A stretch of DNA of 47,794 bases from Chryseobacterium indologenes (lineage in GTDB: Bacteria > Bacteroidota > Bacteroidia > Flavobacteriales > Weeksellaceae), in the NCBI GenBank assembly GCA_001013295.1, contig LAZY01000008.1:1-47794 (forward strand), read 5' to 3'. This document shows positions 33,538 to 42,392 of the stretch, in pieces (position 1 is the stretch's first letter; each line of letters starts with the position of its first letter). The translations under genes were made by a program, and so were the position numbers. Under the pieces are notes generated by a model. The model made no database searches. It had not been told where the DNA came from and saw nothing but the letters and a program-made list of their open reading frames with translations.

Positions 33538-34278
33538 ATGAATACTAAAATCATATTTTTATCGTTTATTCTTACTTTCTCATTCTCAGACTTTTTGTTT
33601 GGGCAGGAAAATTACAGAACTTTAGTTCATGAAGGTAACCAGAAATTTGATGGTAAAGATTATGATGGAGCATCCTCAAAGTATATGGAAGCAGTGAAAT
33701 CCAACGATAAAGATTTTACCGCCCATTATAATATGGGGAATGCCCTGTATAAGAGTAAAAAATATGAAGAGGCAAAGGCTGAATTTGAAAAGGCAGAGAA
33801 ACTTTCACAGACGCTTCCGGATAAAGCGGCAGCCCTTCATAATTTAGGCAATACCTATATGCAGATGAGCGAGCCGGAAAAAGCCGCAGATTATTATAAA
33901 AAAGCTCTGAAGCAAAACCCATACAGTGAGGCAACCAGAAAAAATTACGAAATTGCCAAACTGAAAGAAAAAGAACAACAACAGAAAAACCAGGAGAATA
34001 AATCAGGTAAAGGCGGCGGTGGTAATGATCAGAACAAAGGTGAAGATCAGAAAGGTGACAAAGACCAAAAGCAGGATCAAGGCAATGGTAAACAGAACGA
34101 AGGTAAAAGTGACCAGGGCAACAACCCTCAGCAGAATCCTAATAATGAAGGAAAAATGCCAAAGAACCTTGAAAATGCGATCTTAGATAAAATAAACGAA
34201 AAAGAAAAAGAAACCGCCAGAAGAATTTTAAATAAAAATTCTTATTCGATGCCTGAAAGCAACGAGAAAGATTGGTGA
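33538..34278 (+). CDS. batC: BatC, exported TPR protein
   Basis: A 246-residue protein from the ATG at 33538 (an earlier TTG would overlap the -7 box). Signal peptide to about residue 21 (FLFGQ). Three to four TPR-type helical pairs (AHYNMGNALYKSKKYEEAKAEF, then ALHNLGNTYMQMSEPEKAADYYKKAL) are followed by a Lys/Gln/Gly/Asn-rich low-complexity linker (about 150-215) and a charged end. Typical of BatC, a TPR partner of BatB/BatD. Confidence 0.9.
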   Translation: MNTKIIFLSFILTFSFSDFLFGQENYRTLVHEGNQKFDGKDYDGASSKYMEAVKSNDKDFTAHYNMGNALYKSKKYEEAKAEFEKAEKLSQTLPDKAAALHNLGNTYMQMSEPEKAADYYKKALKQNPYSEATRKNYEIAKLKEKEQQQKNQENKSGKGGGGNDQNKGEDQKGDKDQKQDQGNGKQNEGKSDQGNNPQQNPNNEGKMPKNLENAILDKINEKEKETARRILNKNSYSMPESNEKDW

Positions 34279-36017
34279 TGCAACACAAATTGATTTACAT
34301 ATTGCTTACATTAGCATCCGTAATTACTTACGGACAGGTAAATCTTAGTCTTGATGCAGACAAATCCGAATACGGAAGCAAAGACATCGTAAACCTTACC
34401 ATTGTTCTGGAGCTTAATGGAAGTGATCTGGAGCAGCAATCCAGGTTTCAGCTTCCCGACCTTTCCAAATTTAATATTATAGGGAGTGGATCAGTCACCA
34501 ATACGGTCATAGATCCCGCTACCAATACTTTGATTACTCAAAAAGTTTCCAGAATTGCCCTTGAACCTAAGAAAAAAGGTAAAATAAAAATTGGCTCCGT
34601 TCTAGTTACCGTCAACAATAAAATCTATAAAACAGAACCTTTTGATGTCAATATCAAAGATGTTGTAGACAAAAAAGCTTTAGCAGTCAATACTTCCAAT
34701 GAGGTATACCTGAATGTGGAGATCGAAGACCGGGACATTTACCAGGATCAGCCTACTATTGCGGTATTGAGAGTGTATTCCAGAAATATGGATAACCTCC
34801 GTAAAGTAAAGAATATCCGTCTTCCGGAGCAGGATAATATCAATGTACATCCTATCAACTTCAGGAAATCTGAAATAGATCCTTCAGGATATGGCAATAT
34901 GCCGTCTCAGGTACTGGCTATGTTTATGGTATTCCCGAACGAAGCTGGCTATGTAGAAGTTCCGGCTGTATCTGCGTCTGTAAGTTCCTATTCCAACAAA
35001 AGTAAAATTCTTTCCAATAAAGTAAAACTTAATGTCAGAAAACTTCCGGAGGGAGCTCCCGAATGCTTTAAGAATGCCGTGGGGAATTTTAATGTCAGCG
35101 TATATAATGCCTCCAAAGAAAAAGTGGAAGCCAAAAAACCACTGAATGTGGTGGTAAAAGTTTCAGGAGAAGGTAATTTACCGGATATGGAACTTCCTAA
35201 AATTATGGCCTCTCCTGACTATGAAATTTTTGCCCCTAAAATTACTTCAAAAGTTTCTCCGGGAACTACCGGAATGAAAGGTGAGATTCTGGCCAATTAT
35301 GTATTGGTTCCGAATAAATCCGGATCTATCGCCATCAAAACGGAACAGTTTGCTTTCTTTGATCCTGAAAACAGAGAATATGTAGATTTGGGACAGAAAA
35401 CCCTAGCTTTAAATGCTTTTTCTCATGATCAGATCATGGAGTCCCGTTCTACGGTAGAAAAGGTAAATGAATATACAAACAATCTTCTGGAGACCGTAAA
35501 CACTCCGGTTTTAAAAACTACATCCTTTAAGGTAAAAGAAAAAAGTAAATTCCACTGGAATATTCTTCTGACCAATATTGCTATTCTTTTAGGGTTATTT
35601 GTTGTCTATCTGATATTTAAGACTTGGCAAAAAAAGCGTACATTAATTAAGGAAACTGTACCGTCAAAACCTTTAGGGTCTGTTGCGGAAACCGAACAGG
35701 AAATCAGAGATTTGCTGAAAACAGATATTAATGATTACTTTGGTTATCTTGAAAACCTAAAGGACAACAGAGAGTATGAAAAGTTCTTTGTAACGCTGGA
35801 AGAGTTGGATCAGGAAGTAAGAAATCAGTATTCCAATGGCTCTGTTGCAGAGTTTAAGACTTTTCTTGAAAAGCACAAAGGTTCTTCATTCGCAGAAGAG
35901 TACGGGCATTTGCAGCAGAGAATTCAGATTGAGAAATATGCACCTGTAAAATCAGAAGGAGGTCTGGAAGAACTTTTGAAAACAATTGTTAATTTATATT
36001 CACAAATTAGCAAATAA
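34278..36017 (+). CDS. batD: BatD, exported membrane protein
   Basis: A 579-residue protein. Signal peptide to about 19 (SVITYGQ), several beta-sandwich repeats of the BatD/oxygen-tolerance type (residues 25-420), a membrane helix near 435-455 (NILLTNIAILLGLFVVYLIF), and a cytoplasmic C-terminal helical domain. The ATG at 34278 overlaps the batC stop by one base. Last Bat gene; no batE-like gene follows. Confidence 0.9.
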   Translation: MQHKLIYILLTLASVITYGQVNLSLDADKSEYGSKDIVNLTIVLELNGSDLEQQSRFQLPDLSKFNIIGSGSVTNTVIDPATNTLITQKVSRIALEPKKKGKIKIGSVLVTVNNKIYKTEPFDVNIKDVVDKKALAVNTSNEVYLNVEIEDRDIYQDQPTIAVLRVYSRNMDNLRKVKNIRLPEQDNINVHPINFRKSEIDPSGYGNMPSQVLAMFMVFPNEAGYVEVPAVSASVSSYSNKSKILSNKVKLNVRKLPEGAPECFKNAVGNFNVSVYNASKEKVEAKKPLNVVVKVSGEGNLPDMELPKIMASPDYEIFAPKITSKVSPGTTGMKGEILANYVLVPNKSGSIAIKTEQFAFFDPENREYVDLGQKTLALNAFSHDQIMESRSTVEKVNEYTNNLLETVNTPVLKTTSFKVKEKSKFHWNILLTNIAILLGLFVVYLIFKTWQKKRTLIKETVPSKPLGSVAETEQEIRDLLKTDINDYFGYLENLKDNREYEKFFVTLEELDQEVRNQYSNGSVAEFKTFLEKHKGSSFAEEYGHLQQRIQIEKYAPVKSEGGLEELLKTIVNLYSQISK

Positions 36018-36061
36018 TCAGTTTATTTTCATATTTTTGCGAAATTTTTAATTACAAAGGG

Positions 36062-36664
36062 ATGGAAATTTTTGAGGGTTTCTCTTTTAAAGAGATCATT
36101 ACCAGTTTTATGGTGCTTTTCGCTGTTATCGATATTATTGGGTCTGTTCCCATTATTGTAGGAATTCAGCAGAAATTCGGAAAGATTGAAGCAGGCAGGG
36201 CTGCGATTACTGCCGGAGCTATTATGATTGTTTTTCTATTTGTAGGAAACAAAATTCTTAAGCTTATCGGAGTAGATGTAAATTCCTTTGCAATCGCCGG
36301 AGCTTTTGTGATTTTTGTCATAGCCCTGGAAATGATTTTAGGAATTGAAATCAATAAAACAACCGAAGCAAAAGCCGCATCTATCGTTCCCATCGCATTT
36401 CCGCTGGTTGCGGGAGCAGGAACACTGACAACTGCTTTATCCCTTAGAGCTGAATTTCATGATATTAATATTATTTGTGGAATCATTCTTAATACAATTT
36501 TCGTATATTTGGTGCTGAAATCAGCGAAGTGGTTGGAACAAAAAATAGGGGATGCTACCTTGATGATCCTTCAGAAAGTTTTTGGAATTATCCTCTTGGC
36601 AATTTCAATTAAATTATTCACCGCAAATTTTGCTCAATTGGTGCAGAATTATATTAATTTTTAA
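36062..36664 (+). CDS. MarC-family membrane protein
   Basis: A 200-residue protein with six hydrophobic helices. Family blocks: AVIDIIGSVPIIVGI near 21, then AIAGAFVIFVIALEMILG near 78, and VPIAFPLVAGAGTLTTAL near 110. MarC/UPF0056 proteins are integral membrane proteins of uncertain function. Lies 44 bases after batD and may be read through. Confidence 0.88.
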   Translation: MEIFEGFSFKEIITSFMVLFAVIDIIGSVPIIVGIQQKFGKIEAGRAAITAGAIMIVFLFVGNKILKLIGVDVNSFAIAGAFVIFVIALEMILGIEINKTTEAKAASIVPIAFPLVAGAGTLTTALSLRAEFHDINIICGIILNTIFVYLVLKSAKWLEQKIGDATLMILQKVFGIILLAISIKLFTANFAQLVQNYINF

Positions 36665-36669
36665 GTATC

Positions 36670-36870
36670 ATGCAGAAGTTTTATAAAGTATTTCTAGTAG
36701 TATTTATCGTGTTTATCGCCATCAATCTTTATGCTATCAACTGGCAGCTGGCAGACATCCTTGGTGATGAAGATAACCTTAGATTTGTATTTTCAGCCGC
36801 CGCAGCCGCATTAGGGCTTCTCCTTCTTTTCGTTATGGATACATGGAGTAAGATAGGCGCAAAAAAATAA
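36670..36870 (+). CDS. Small two-helix membrane protein
   Basis: A 66-residue protein starting five bases after the marC-family stop. Two hydrophobic stretches (5-24 and 39-56) with an acidic DEDN in between and a basic tail. Co-transcribed with the MarC-family gene by position, followed by a terminator. No named family. Confidence 0.75.
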   Translation: MQKFYKVFLVVFIVFIAINLYAINWQLADILGDEDNLRFVFSAAAAALGLLLLFVMDTWSKIGAKK

Positions 36871-36894
36871 ATTCAAATATCCAGATATAAACAG

Positions 36895-36929
36895 AACCTC
36901 TTTCATCGTGAAAGAGGTTTTTTATTTTT
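36895..36929. terminator. Terminator after the MarC/small protein genes
   Basis: AACCTCTTTCA and TGAAAGAGGTT arms around a TCG loop (36895-36919), then TTTTATTTTT. The first perfect hairpin after the long Bat-MarC run. Confidence 0.9.
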
Positions 36930-37032
36930 AATACTGGTATGATTTTGAAACACCAATAAGACTAATAGTTTTATAAATATCAGCAGTCTTGTTTTATTTG
37001 AGAAAATCTGCGGGTATCCATCCTCATCTGAT

Positions 37033-38001
37033 CTAGGAAATAACCAGGTTTTTCAGAATAGCTTCAGACTTCAGTTCCGTTTCTGTCCATTCTTTTTCCG
37101 GGTTGCTTTGAGCGGTAATTCCACCTCCTACAAAAACATGTACGGCATCTTTATAAAGTCTGGCACATCGCAGATTGACAAAATACTGAATACTCTCCTC
37201 GGTTTCAATTTTAATATAGCCAGCATAGAACTCTCTCGGAAATTTCTCATACTTTCTGATATTTTCATTACAGAAATCCTTAGGAATGCCACACACAGCA
37301 GGAGTGGGGTGAAGGTCGCTGATAAGCTGATCAAGGTCTTCAGGGTTGATGTGGGTTTTAAAATCAGTTCGTAAATGTTTGATATTTCCGGAAATATGAT
37401 CATACGTCTCTGACTGTTGAACCTGATCCGAATAGTTTTTCAAAATATTCTGAATATAGGTAGTAACCGGTTTCTGTTCTTCAATTTCTTTTTCTGACCA
37501 GTCTTCTAAAACGGGCAGAGTTCCTGCCAAAGCCATAGTTTCAAACTCATGCGTTGCCTTATTGAATTTTCCGAGTACTTCAGAAAAAGCCCCCATCCAG
37601 GCATTATCGCCATCATTGAACAGATACCTGAAGGCATTAGGGTAGGTCTGGCAAAGATTTATAAAACTTGCCTTATAATCGATAGCATTAAAATCCGTAA
37701 ATATTTTCCTTCTAGAATAAACGAGCTTAGGCAAATTATTGTCCTTAATAACGTCAATCACCTTTTTCAGTGTATTACAGTATTCTTCTCGGGTTTCAGC
37801 TGTAAAATCTACAGGGCTGTTGATCAGCTGTTCATTAGTAATGGGAGCAGCACTAAACTCATCAGGAGTAATCCCGAAAATATCTCCATTGAAGCTGATC
37901 TGGGTGATGCTGTCGTATGAGTGAAAATGAACAGTATTCTTATTATTTTTTTTATCTACAGACTGCAGTCTTTCATCAAAAGGAAGTTTGAAATAAATCA
38001 T
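37033..38001 (-). CDS. menF: Isochorismate synthase (chorismate-binding enzyme)
   Basis: A 322-residue chorismate-utilising enzyme, short for the family (lacks part of the usual N-terminal region). Chorismate-binding blocks: PKLVYSRRK near 94, METMALAGTLP-type region near 155, IKHLRTDF near 208, HPTPAVCGIPK near 230, FPREFYAGYIKIE near 253 and the closing LRCARLYKD near 277. It converts chorismate to isochorismate, the entry step to menaquinone; menC is elsewhere in the window. An aminodeoxychorismate-synthase identity is less likely given the VYSRRK and HPTPAVCG motifs. Confidence 0.87.
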   Translation of the reverse strand: MIYFKLPFDERLQSVDKKNNKNTVHFHSYDSITQISFNGDIFGITPDEFSAAPITNEQLINSPVDFTAETREEYCNTLKKVIDVIKDNNLPKLVYSRRKIFTDFNAIDYKASFINLCQTYPNAFRYLFNDGDNAWMGAFSEVLGKFNKATHEFETMALAGTLPVLEDWSEKEIEEQKPVTTYIQNILKNYSDQVQQSETYDHISGNIKHLRTDFKTHINPEDLDQLISDLHPTPAVCGIPKDFCNENIRKYEKFPREFYAGYIKIETEESIQYFVNLRCARLYKDAVHVFVGGGITAQSNPEKEWTETELKSEAILKNLVIS

Positions 38002-38024
38002 GAGCTATGAATGAATTTTGAAAA

Positions 38025-38900
38025 TTACCTGCCGGAAATAATATAGGAAATTCCGAAGTTGATTTTCCTTTCTGCAAAGGTATTATTAGTCTTAAAAATG
38101 TCAAAATTAAAATCACTGTTTTTTAATCTGATATTCTTCATTTTATATTCCTGATATTCCAGAGAGATAAGAAATTTTTTATAGATCAGATATTGAACTC
38201 CCAAAGAGAAACCGAAATTGAGCTGATCAGACTTAAAATCGTCAAGTTTGCTGAGTATTTTATCTTCAGGAACAAGAAACTGCATTTTATAATTGTTTTT
38301 GTTGATGAGGAATCCTGCGAATGGGCGGATATTATTCCAGTCATAAAGAAGCTTCAATTGCAATGCATATTCAAAATGCTTATTGTTAAATTTCTGGAAA
38401 AGTAAAGGTTGCTGATCTTCTGAAAAATAGTACCCGTTCAGCCATGTGTCTTCTTTATTGGCATCCAGATCAAAAGTGGAATTCCAATGATAAATATGGG
38501 CAGACAGCAGCAAAGAGAATCTTCTATAAATGTATCTCGAAGCCCAGAGATTGATTCCAAATCCAAGCTGAGCCTCTTTTTCAGAGAAACTTTTTGCCCA
38601 AACCCCTTTCTTAACCCCTGCTTCCAAGCCTGCTCCAAACTGGAATTTTTTGGAAGTAAAGATTTCTATCCCTTTCACTTTATTTTCTATTAAAATTATA
38701 TCATTAATCTTATTATCCTGGATTTTCGGGAGACTTACAGAAAGTCCCATAGGTTTTACTTTTAAGGCTTTTTCAAGGTACACCGTGTCATAAACAATGA
38801 CCTTTTCATAGACATACAGAGTGTCTGCTTTCTTTCTTTGCGCATTAAACAGATGCAGAATCCCAAGGAATACAATAAAAATAGATTTTCTAAACGACAT
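38025..38900 (-). CDS. Outer-membrane beta-barrel protein
   Basis: A 291-residue protein from the ATG at 38900 (MSFRKSIFIVFLGILHLFNAQ signal peptide); a longer frame has no conserved start. After the signal comes KKADTLYVYEKVIVYDTVYLEK, then amphipathic beta strands with alternating aromatics (GFGINLWASRYIYRRF, LLSAHIYHW, FALYDW-like) and a terminal beta-signal-like FGISYIISGR. It starts seven bases after the sigma-factor stop, so the two are co-transcribed. The DT(L/V)Y motif resembles the end of that sigma protein. Confidence 0.82.
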   Translation of the reverse strand: MSFRKSIFIVFLGILHLFNAQRKKADTLYVYEKVIVYDTVYLEKALKVKPMGLSVSLPKIQDNKINDIILIENKVKGIEIFTSKKFQFGAGLEAGVKKGVWAKSFSEKEAQLGFGINLWASRYIYRRFSLLLSAHIYHWNSTFDLDANKEDTWLNGYYFSEDQQPLLFQKFNNKHFEYALQLKLLYDWNNIRPFAGFLINKNNYKMQFLVPEDKILSKLDDFKSDQLNFGFSLGVQYLIYKKFLISLEYQEYKMKNIRLKNSDFNFDIFKTNNTFAERKINFGISYIISGR

Positions 38901-38907
38901 GATTATT

Positions 38908-40014
38908 TTATCTTTCAACATATATGGTATCTCTCTGAATAATTTTTTTGACAATAATAACCTTTTGAGGAGTACTTTCCAACAGGCTGTCTCTTGATTT
39001 TAAATGATGATTTTTAAGTGATATGCTACTGTTCTTTTGTTCCTGTATTTCTGTGGTTCGTAAGTTTTTCTTTTCCATGGTGACTTCTTCATTTTGAGTA
39101 GGCTCGGAACCAGTAACAGAAGTGGAATGATCATGGACCTCAATGTCTGTTCTTTTTTCTTCCTCAACGGTGCTTACATTTTGATGGGAGATCATATTTT
39201 GAAATTTGCTATTAGTCTGTTGAGACAGAAAGAAAATAGAGCTTGTAATAACAACTAAAAGACCAATTCCTATAATGACTAACTTTCTCAGAAATCTCGG
39301 GCCGCTGTGTGTTTTAAAAGATGGAGCATGACCATTATTTTGTAAACCTGTAGATTCCGGTATCTCAAACGGTCTGGAAGGTGATATTGAAAACTCCGAA
39401 AATTTAGACTTGAACGTCTGAGCCCATAATAGGCTTCCAAAGCCAAGAAATATAAGTACCTGTGCGGTTTTCTTTTTGGGAGTATTTTGATTGACGACAT
39501 GATTCAACAAATAATTCTGAATCGATTTTTTTGCTCTTAAAAGATGAGACTTTGAAGTGTTGACAGTAATTCCCAATACATCAGAAATCTCAACATGAGA
39601 ATAGTTTTCTATGAAATATAGATTGAATACAGATTTATGATGGGGAGGAAGGCTATCTATGGAAGACAGCAGCTCCTGATGGGTAAAGTCATAGATGAAG
39701 GCACTTTTTTCTTCCAAAAGAGGATGTTCCATTGCTGAAGGGGTATCTGGAATTTCTGAAGGTTCGGTCGTAATGAAAGTATGGGCGTTGGAGATACGAA
39801 GATGCTGCAAAGCATTATTGACTACAATTTTTTTTAGCCAGGCAAAGATTGCGTTTTCATCTTTCAGCTGATGGTTCTTCTGAATGGCGGTAATAAAGCT
39901 ATCCTGAATAATATCTTCAGCGGTATGTATATCCTGTATATATCTACGGCAAATCCCCAGAAGTTTTGGGGAGTATGCACTGTAGATTTTTTGCCAGTTA
40001 TAAGTCTTTGTCAT
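38908..40014 (-). CDS. ECF-type sigma factor with hydrophobic C-terminal extension
   Basis: A 368-residue protein from the ATG at 40014. Region 2 lies at about 10-75 (YSPKLLGICRRYIQDIHTAEDIIQDSFITA), region 4 at about 112-165 (LPPHHKSVFNLYFIENYSHVEISDVLGI). Beyond normal ECF length there are hydrophobic stretches at about 184-199 (LIFLGFGSLLWAQ) and 244-264 (KLVIIGIGLLVVITSSIFFL), then a charged tail ending IIVKKIIQRDTIYVER. The tail probably anchors it in the membrane, perhaps with a periplasmic or cytoplasmic end depending on helix count. The next gene is a beta-barrel protein. Confidence 0.85.
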   Translation of the reverse strand: MTKTYNWQKIYSAYSPKLLGICRRYIQDIHTAEDIIQDSFITAIQKNHQLKDENAIFAWLKKIVVNNALQHLRISNAHTFITTEPSEIPDTPSAMEHPLLEEKSAFIYDFTHQELLSSIDSLPPHHKSVFNLYFIENYSHVEISDVLGITVNTSKSHLLRAKKSIQNYLLNHVVNQNTPKKKTAQVLIFLGFGSLLWAQTFKSKFSEFSISPSRPFEIPESTGLQNNGHAPSFKTHSGPRFLRKLVIIGIGLLVVITSSIFFLSQQTNSKFQNMISHQNVSTVEEEKRTDIEVHDHSTSVTGSEPTQNEEVTMEKKNLRTTEIQEQKNSSISLKNHHLKSRDSLLESTPQKVIIVKKIIQRDTIYVER

Positions 40015-40128
40015 CAATTGTTTTATTTTTTTACTCTCAATAATAATAGATCAATTTTTGCTTAATATTACGGACATTATATTATTATAGATAGAGGTAT
40101 GACGTCACATTTTATATTGTTTTTTTAA

Positions 40129-41091
40129 TTAATTTTTAACAACAGTAATATTATTAAAACTGGATCCAAAGTTTAAGTTTTGAATACTTTGAGTTTCAAC
40201 ATCATTAATATAAATTTTAAATGCTGTATTATTAGGGTCGGTCCTTACCATATATATATTTTGGTCTGTTATCTTTAAATCTTTAATGACAGGCTTCGAG
40301 GTATTTACTGTAGGAATCTGAACAGCATTTTTATAATAAAACTCATTTCTGCCATTAATGTAAATATCATTATGATCTAATGCCGGAGTATAGTATGGAG
40401 AATATATAGGAACAGTATAATTGGTCAATACTCCAGTTACCAGACTCTTATAAAATTCCCTGCCTGCAAGATAAATATTATTATCATTGGATATGATATT
40501 AGTCTGATTTTCGCTGTTAGTAGTCAACGGATAGAAAGTCGTATTCTTAAAATATCCCTGAGTAAGTACCCCGTTTATTTTTTTCTCTCCGCCCACATAG
40601 GCATCAGAATTGAATTCTGTAATTGTACAATTATCATTATAACCGGAAGTGTCTTTAAATAAGAAGAATTTAATGCCATTTTTCCAATAGCAGAATTCAA
40701 ATTTATCTGCAGCAGGGTTGATATTGGAAGAGGTAATTCCTACAAAATAAATATTTCCCCCCTTTACGTAGAAGTCAAAAATATCGATACGATCCTGAGT
40801 TGTTAAATTAGCAGCCTGATAATAGGTTGTATAATTTCCGTTTTTCCAGAATCCATATCTTCCTTTGATATAAACATCATTTCCGGATATATAGATCTTT
40901 GAGGGATTTGAATCTGTAGGAACATTGGTAATATCATGCTTTATTCCGTTTTTCCAATAACACAACTGGCCATTGTCTTTACCGGATACATAGACATCAT
41001 ATGAATTGACTTTTTGCATAAATTCTTCATCATCCTGTTTACAGGAAATAAGAAATGCGATTAGAAATAAAAAAGGTAAAAGTGTTTTCAT
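40129..41091 (-). CDS. YWKNG-repeat lipoprotein 1
   Basis: A 320-residue lipoprotein (MKTLLPFLFLIAFLISC, lipobox Cys17). Repeats of the form [D/N]xYxxG followed by [Y/F]WKNG (for example LCYWKNGIK, YGFWKNGNY, FCYWKNGIK) look like blades of a beta-propeller. The C-terminus has FKIYINDVETQSIQ and ends ITVVKN. The paralogue at 41223 has the same plan and end. Probably surface-exposed or outer-membrane bound; ligand unknown. Confidence 0.82.
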   Translation of the reverse strand: MKTLLPFLFLIAFLISCKQDDEEFMQKVNSYDVYVSGKDNGQLCYWKNGIKHDITNVPTDSNPSKIYISGNDVYIKGRYGFWKNGNYTTYYQAANLTTQDRIDIFDFYVKGGNIYFVGITSSNINPAADKFEFCYWKNGIKFFLFKDTSGYNDNCTITEFNSDAYVGGEKKINGVLTQGYFKNTTFYPLTTNSENQTNIISNDNNIYLAGREFYKSLVTGVLTNYTVPIYSPYYTPALDHNDIYINGRNEFYYKNAVQIPTVNTSKPVIKDLKITDQNIYMVRTDPNNTAFKIYINDVETQSIQNLNFGSSFNNITVVKN

Positions 41092-41109
41092 TGGTATTAT
41101 TTCTTATAA

Positions 41110-41135
41110 GATGCAAAAATGTGGAAAGGTTGCAG
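41110..41135 (-). promoter_or_regulatory. Shared upstream box of lipoprotein 1
   Basis: On the minus strand CTGCAACCTTT (41125-41135), seven bases, TTTGCATC (41110-41117). The same boxes at identical spacing precede lipoprotein 2, followed by TTATAA or CTATAA. A common promoter or activator site is likely. Confidence 0.65.
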
Positions 41136-41161
41136 TAACTATTATAAATTATTTCTTACAT

Positions 41162-41190
41162 AAAAACAAATTCCCAAGAAGGGAATTTGT
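41162..41190 (-). terminator. Terminator of YWKNG lipoprotein 2
   Basis: ACAAATTCCC (41166-41175) and GGGAATTTGT (41181-41190) with a five-base loop; T run on the minus strand after the stem. Thus the two lipoprotein genes are separate units. Confidence 0.8.
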
Positions 41191-41222
41191 TCATAAAGCT
41201 AACAAGTTTTAAGGATGATATG

Positions 41223-42290
41223 TTAGTTTTTCTTGACCACAAAAATAGAATTGAAGCACCCTTTCATTACATCCTGAAGACTCATGGTTTCTACATCATT
41301 GATATAGAATTTTACTGAAGAGTGAGACGGATTGAATCTTGTAGTGTAAATATTCTGATCTTTTACTGCAAAACGTCCGATAATATTAAAGCCACCCGGA
41401 TCATTTATTGGTACTAGATTATTGTTTTTATAGTAGAAGTTTTTACCTATATAATATTTGTCAGAACCATCAAAGTACATTGAGGTTATACTGTTTTGGA
41501 TAATATTGGCTGGAATCTGAATATCACTTCCTGACGTGATGTTTTTAACGGAAGCAATATCAGAAGGATTACTAGGGGTAGTAGGGGTGTCAGCATTCCT
41601 TGTCAGCATATAAAACTGTGAAGGGTTGGAAGGATCATTGATAAAACTATGGGGCAGAATTCTGTCTGTATTGGTAAGAAGATGATAGTTCCCGGTTTTA
41701 TAATATCCTACATCCCATGAAGGAGTAGGGAGATAACTGAAGTTTTTACGTACTGCAGCATATACTTCGTTATTATAAACCTTTATACCGCCACCCGGCG
41801 TGATTGTACTACCTTGTCCATATGTTTCTAAAACAGTTTTTACCCCATTTTTCCAATAACAATACTGATAGGCATCCTGAGGAGAAGTAGACGAAGGATT
41901 CGTAGCCGTTCCTAAAAAATAAATATCCCCATTATGAACTTCCATTTCTCCTAATATGGAAAAGTAAGTATCATTTGTAGCATTCAAATACTGGGCAATA
42001 TTGTACTTTACTCCATTTTTCCAAAAATACCATGCCGGTGTTGGATCTATCTGGGCAATATTAGTTCCAAAGAGATAAATATCATTATTGTCGACAATGA
42101 TCTGAGTTCCCATAAGGTTTTCTCCTCCCTGCACAAAAGTCTGCTGTCCGTTTTTCCAATAGCTGGCCTTGAAATTGTCTACTCCACCAATATAAACATC
42201 GTATGAAGCTACCTTTTCCTGCGGATCTTCATCCTGACACGACAGGCAGCATAGTAAAAGGGATAGAAAAGTTAAAATTTGAATTTTCAT
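41223..42290 (-). CDS. YWKNG-repeat lipoprotein 2
   Basis: A 355-residue lipoprotein from the ATG at 42290 (MKIQILTFLSLLLCCLSC, lipobox Cys18); an upstream extension lacks the signal. Repeats such as SYWKNGQQ, YFWKNGVKY, YCYWKNGVK and the closing VKFYINDVETMSLQ mirror lipoprotein 1. Proline/threonine-rich loops are longer. Tandem duplication of an ancestral gene is likely. Confidence 0.83.
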   Translation of the reverse strand: MKIQILTFLSLLLCCLSCQDEDPQEKVASYDVYIGGVDNFKASYWKNGQQTFVQGGENLMGTQIIVDNNDIYLFGTNIAQIDPTPAWYFWKNGVKYNIAQYLNATNDTYFSILGEMEVHNGDIYFLGTATNPSSTSPQDAYQYCYWKNGVKTVLETYGQGSTITPGGGIKVYNNEVYAAVRKNFSYLPTPSWDVGYYKTGNYHLLTNTDRILPHSFINDPSNPSQFYMLTRNADTPTTPSNPSDIASVKNITSGSDIQIPANIIQNSITSMYFDGSDKYYIGKNFYYKNNNLVPINDPGGFNIIGRFAVKDQNIYTTRFNPSHSSVKFYINDVETMSLQDVMKGCFNSIFVVKKN

Positions 42291-42309
42291 GGTTGTTATT
42301 TTATTATAG

Positions 42310-42335
42310 GATGCAAAAAAATAAAAAGGTTGCAG
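42310..42335 (-). promoter_or_regulatory. Shared upstream box of lipoprotein 2
   Basis: CTGCAACCTTT (42325-42335), seven bases, TTTGCATC (42310-42317) on the minus strand, exactly as before lipoprotein 1. Confidence 0.65.
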
Positions 42336-42344
42336 CAAGTATAT

Positions 42345-42370
42345 AAAAAAAGCTCAAAAAAATTTGAGCT
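42345..42370 (-). terminator. Terminator of the thioesterase gene
   Basis: AGCTCAAA (42351-42358) pairs with TTTGAGCT (42363-42370); a T7 run follows on the minus strand. Confidence 0.85.
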
Positions 42371-42392
42371 CTTTATCTTTATGTCTTTCAAC

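Noticed and set aside
38901..38954. Upstream extension of the outer-membrane barrel gene
   Set aside because: It overlaps the sigma factor gene end and would bury the signal peptide.
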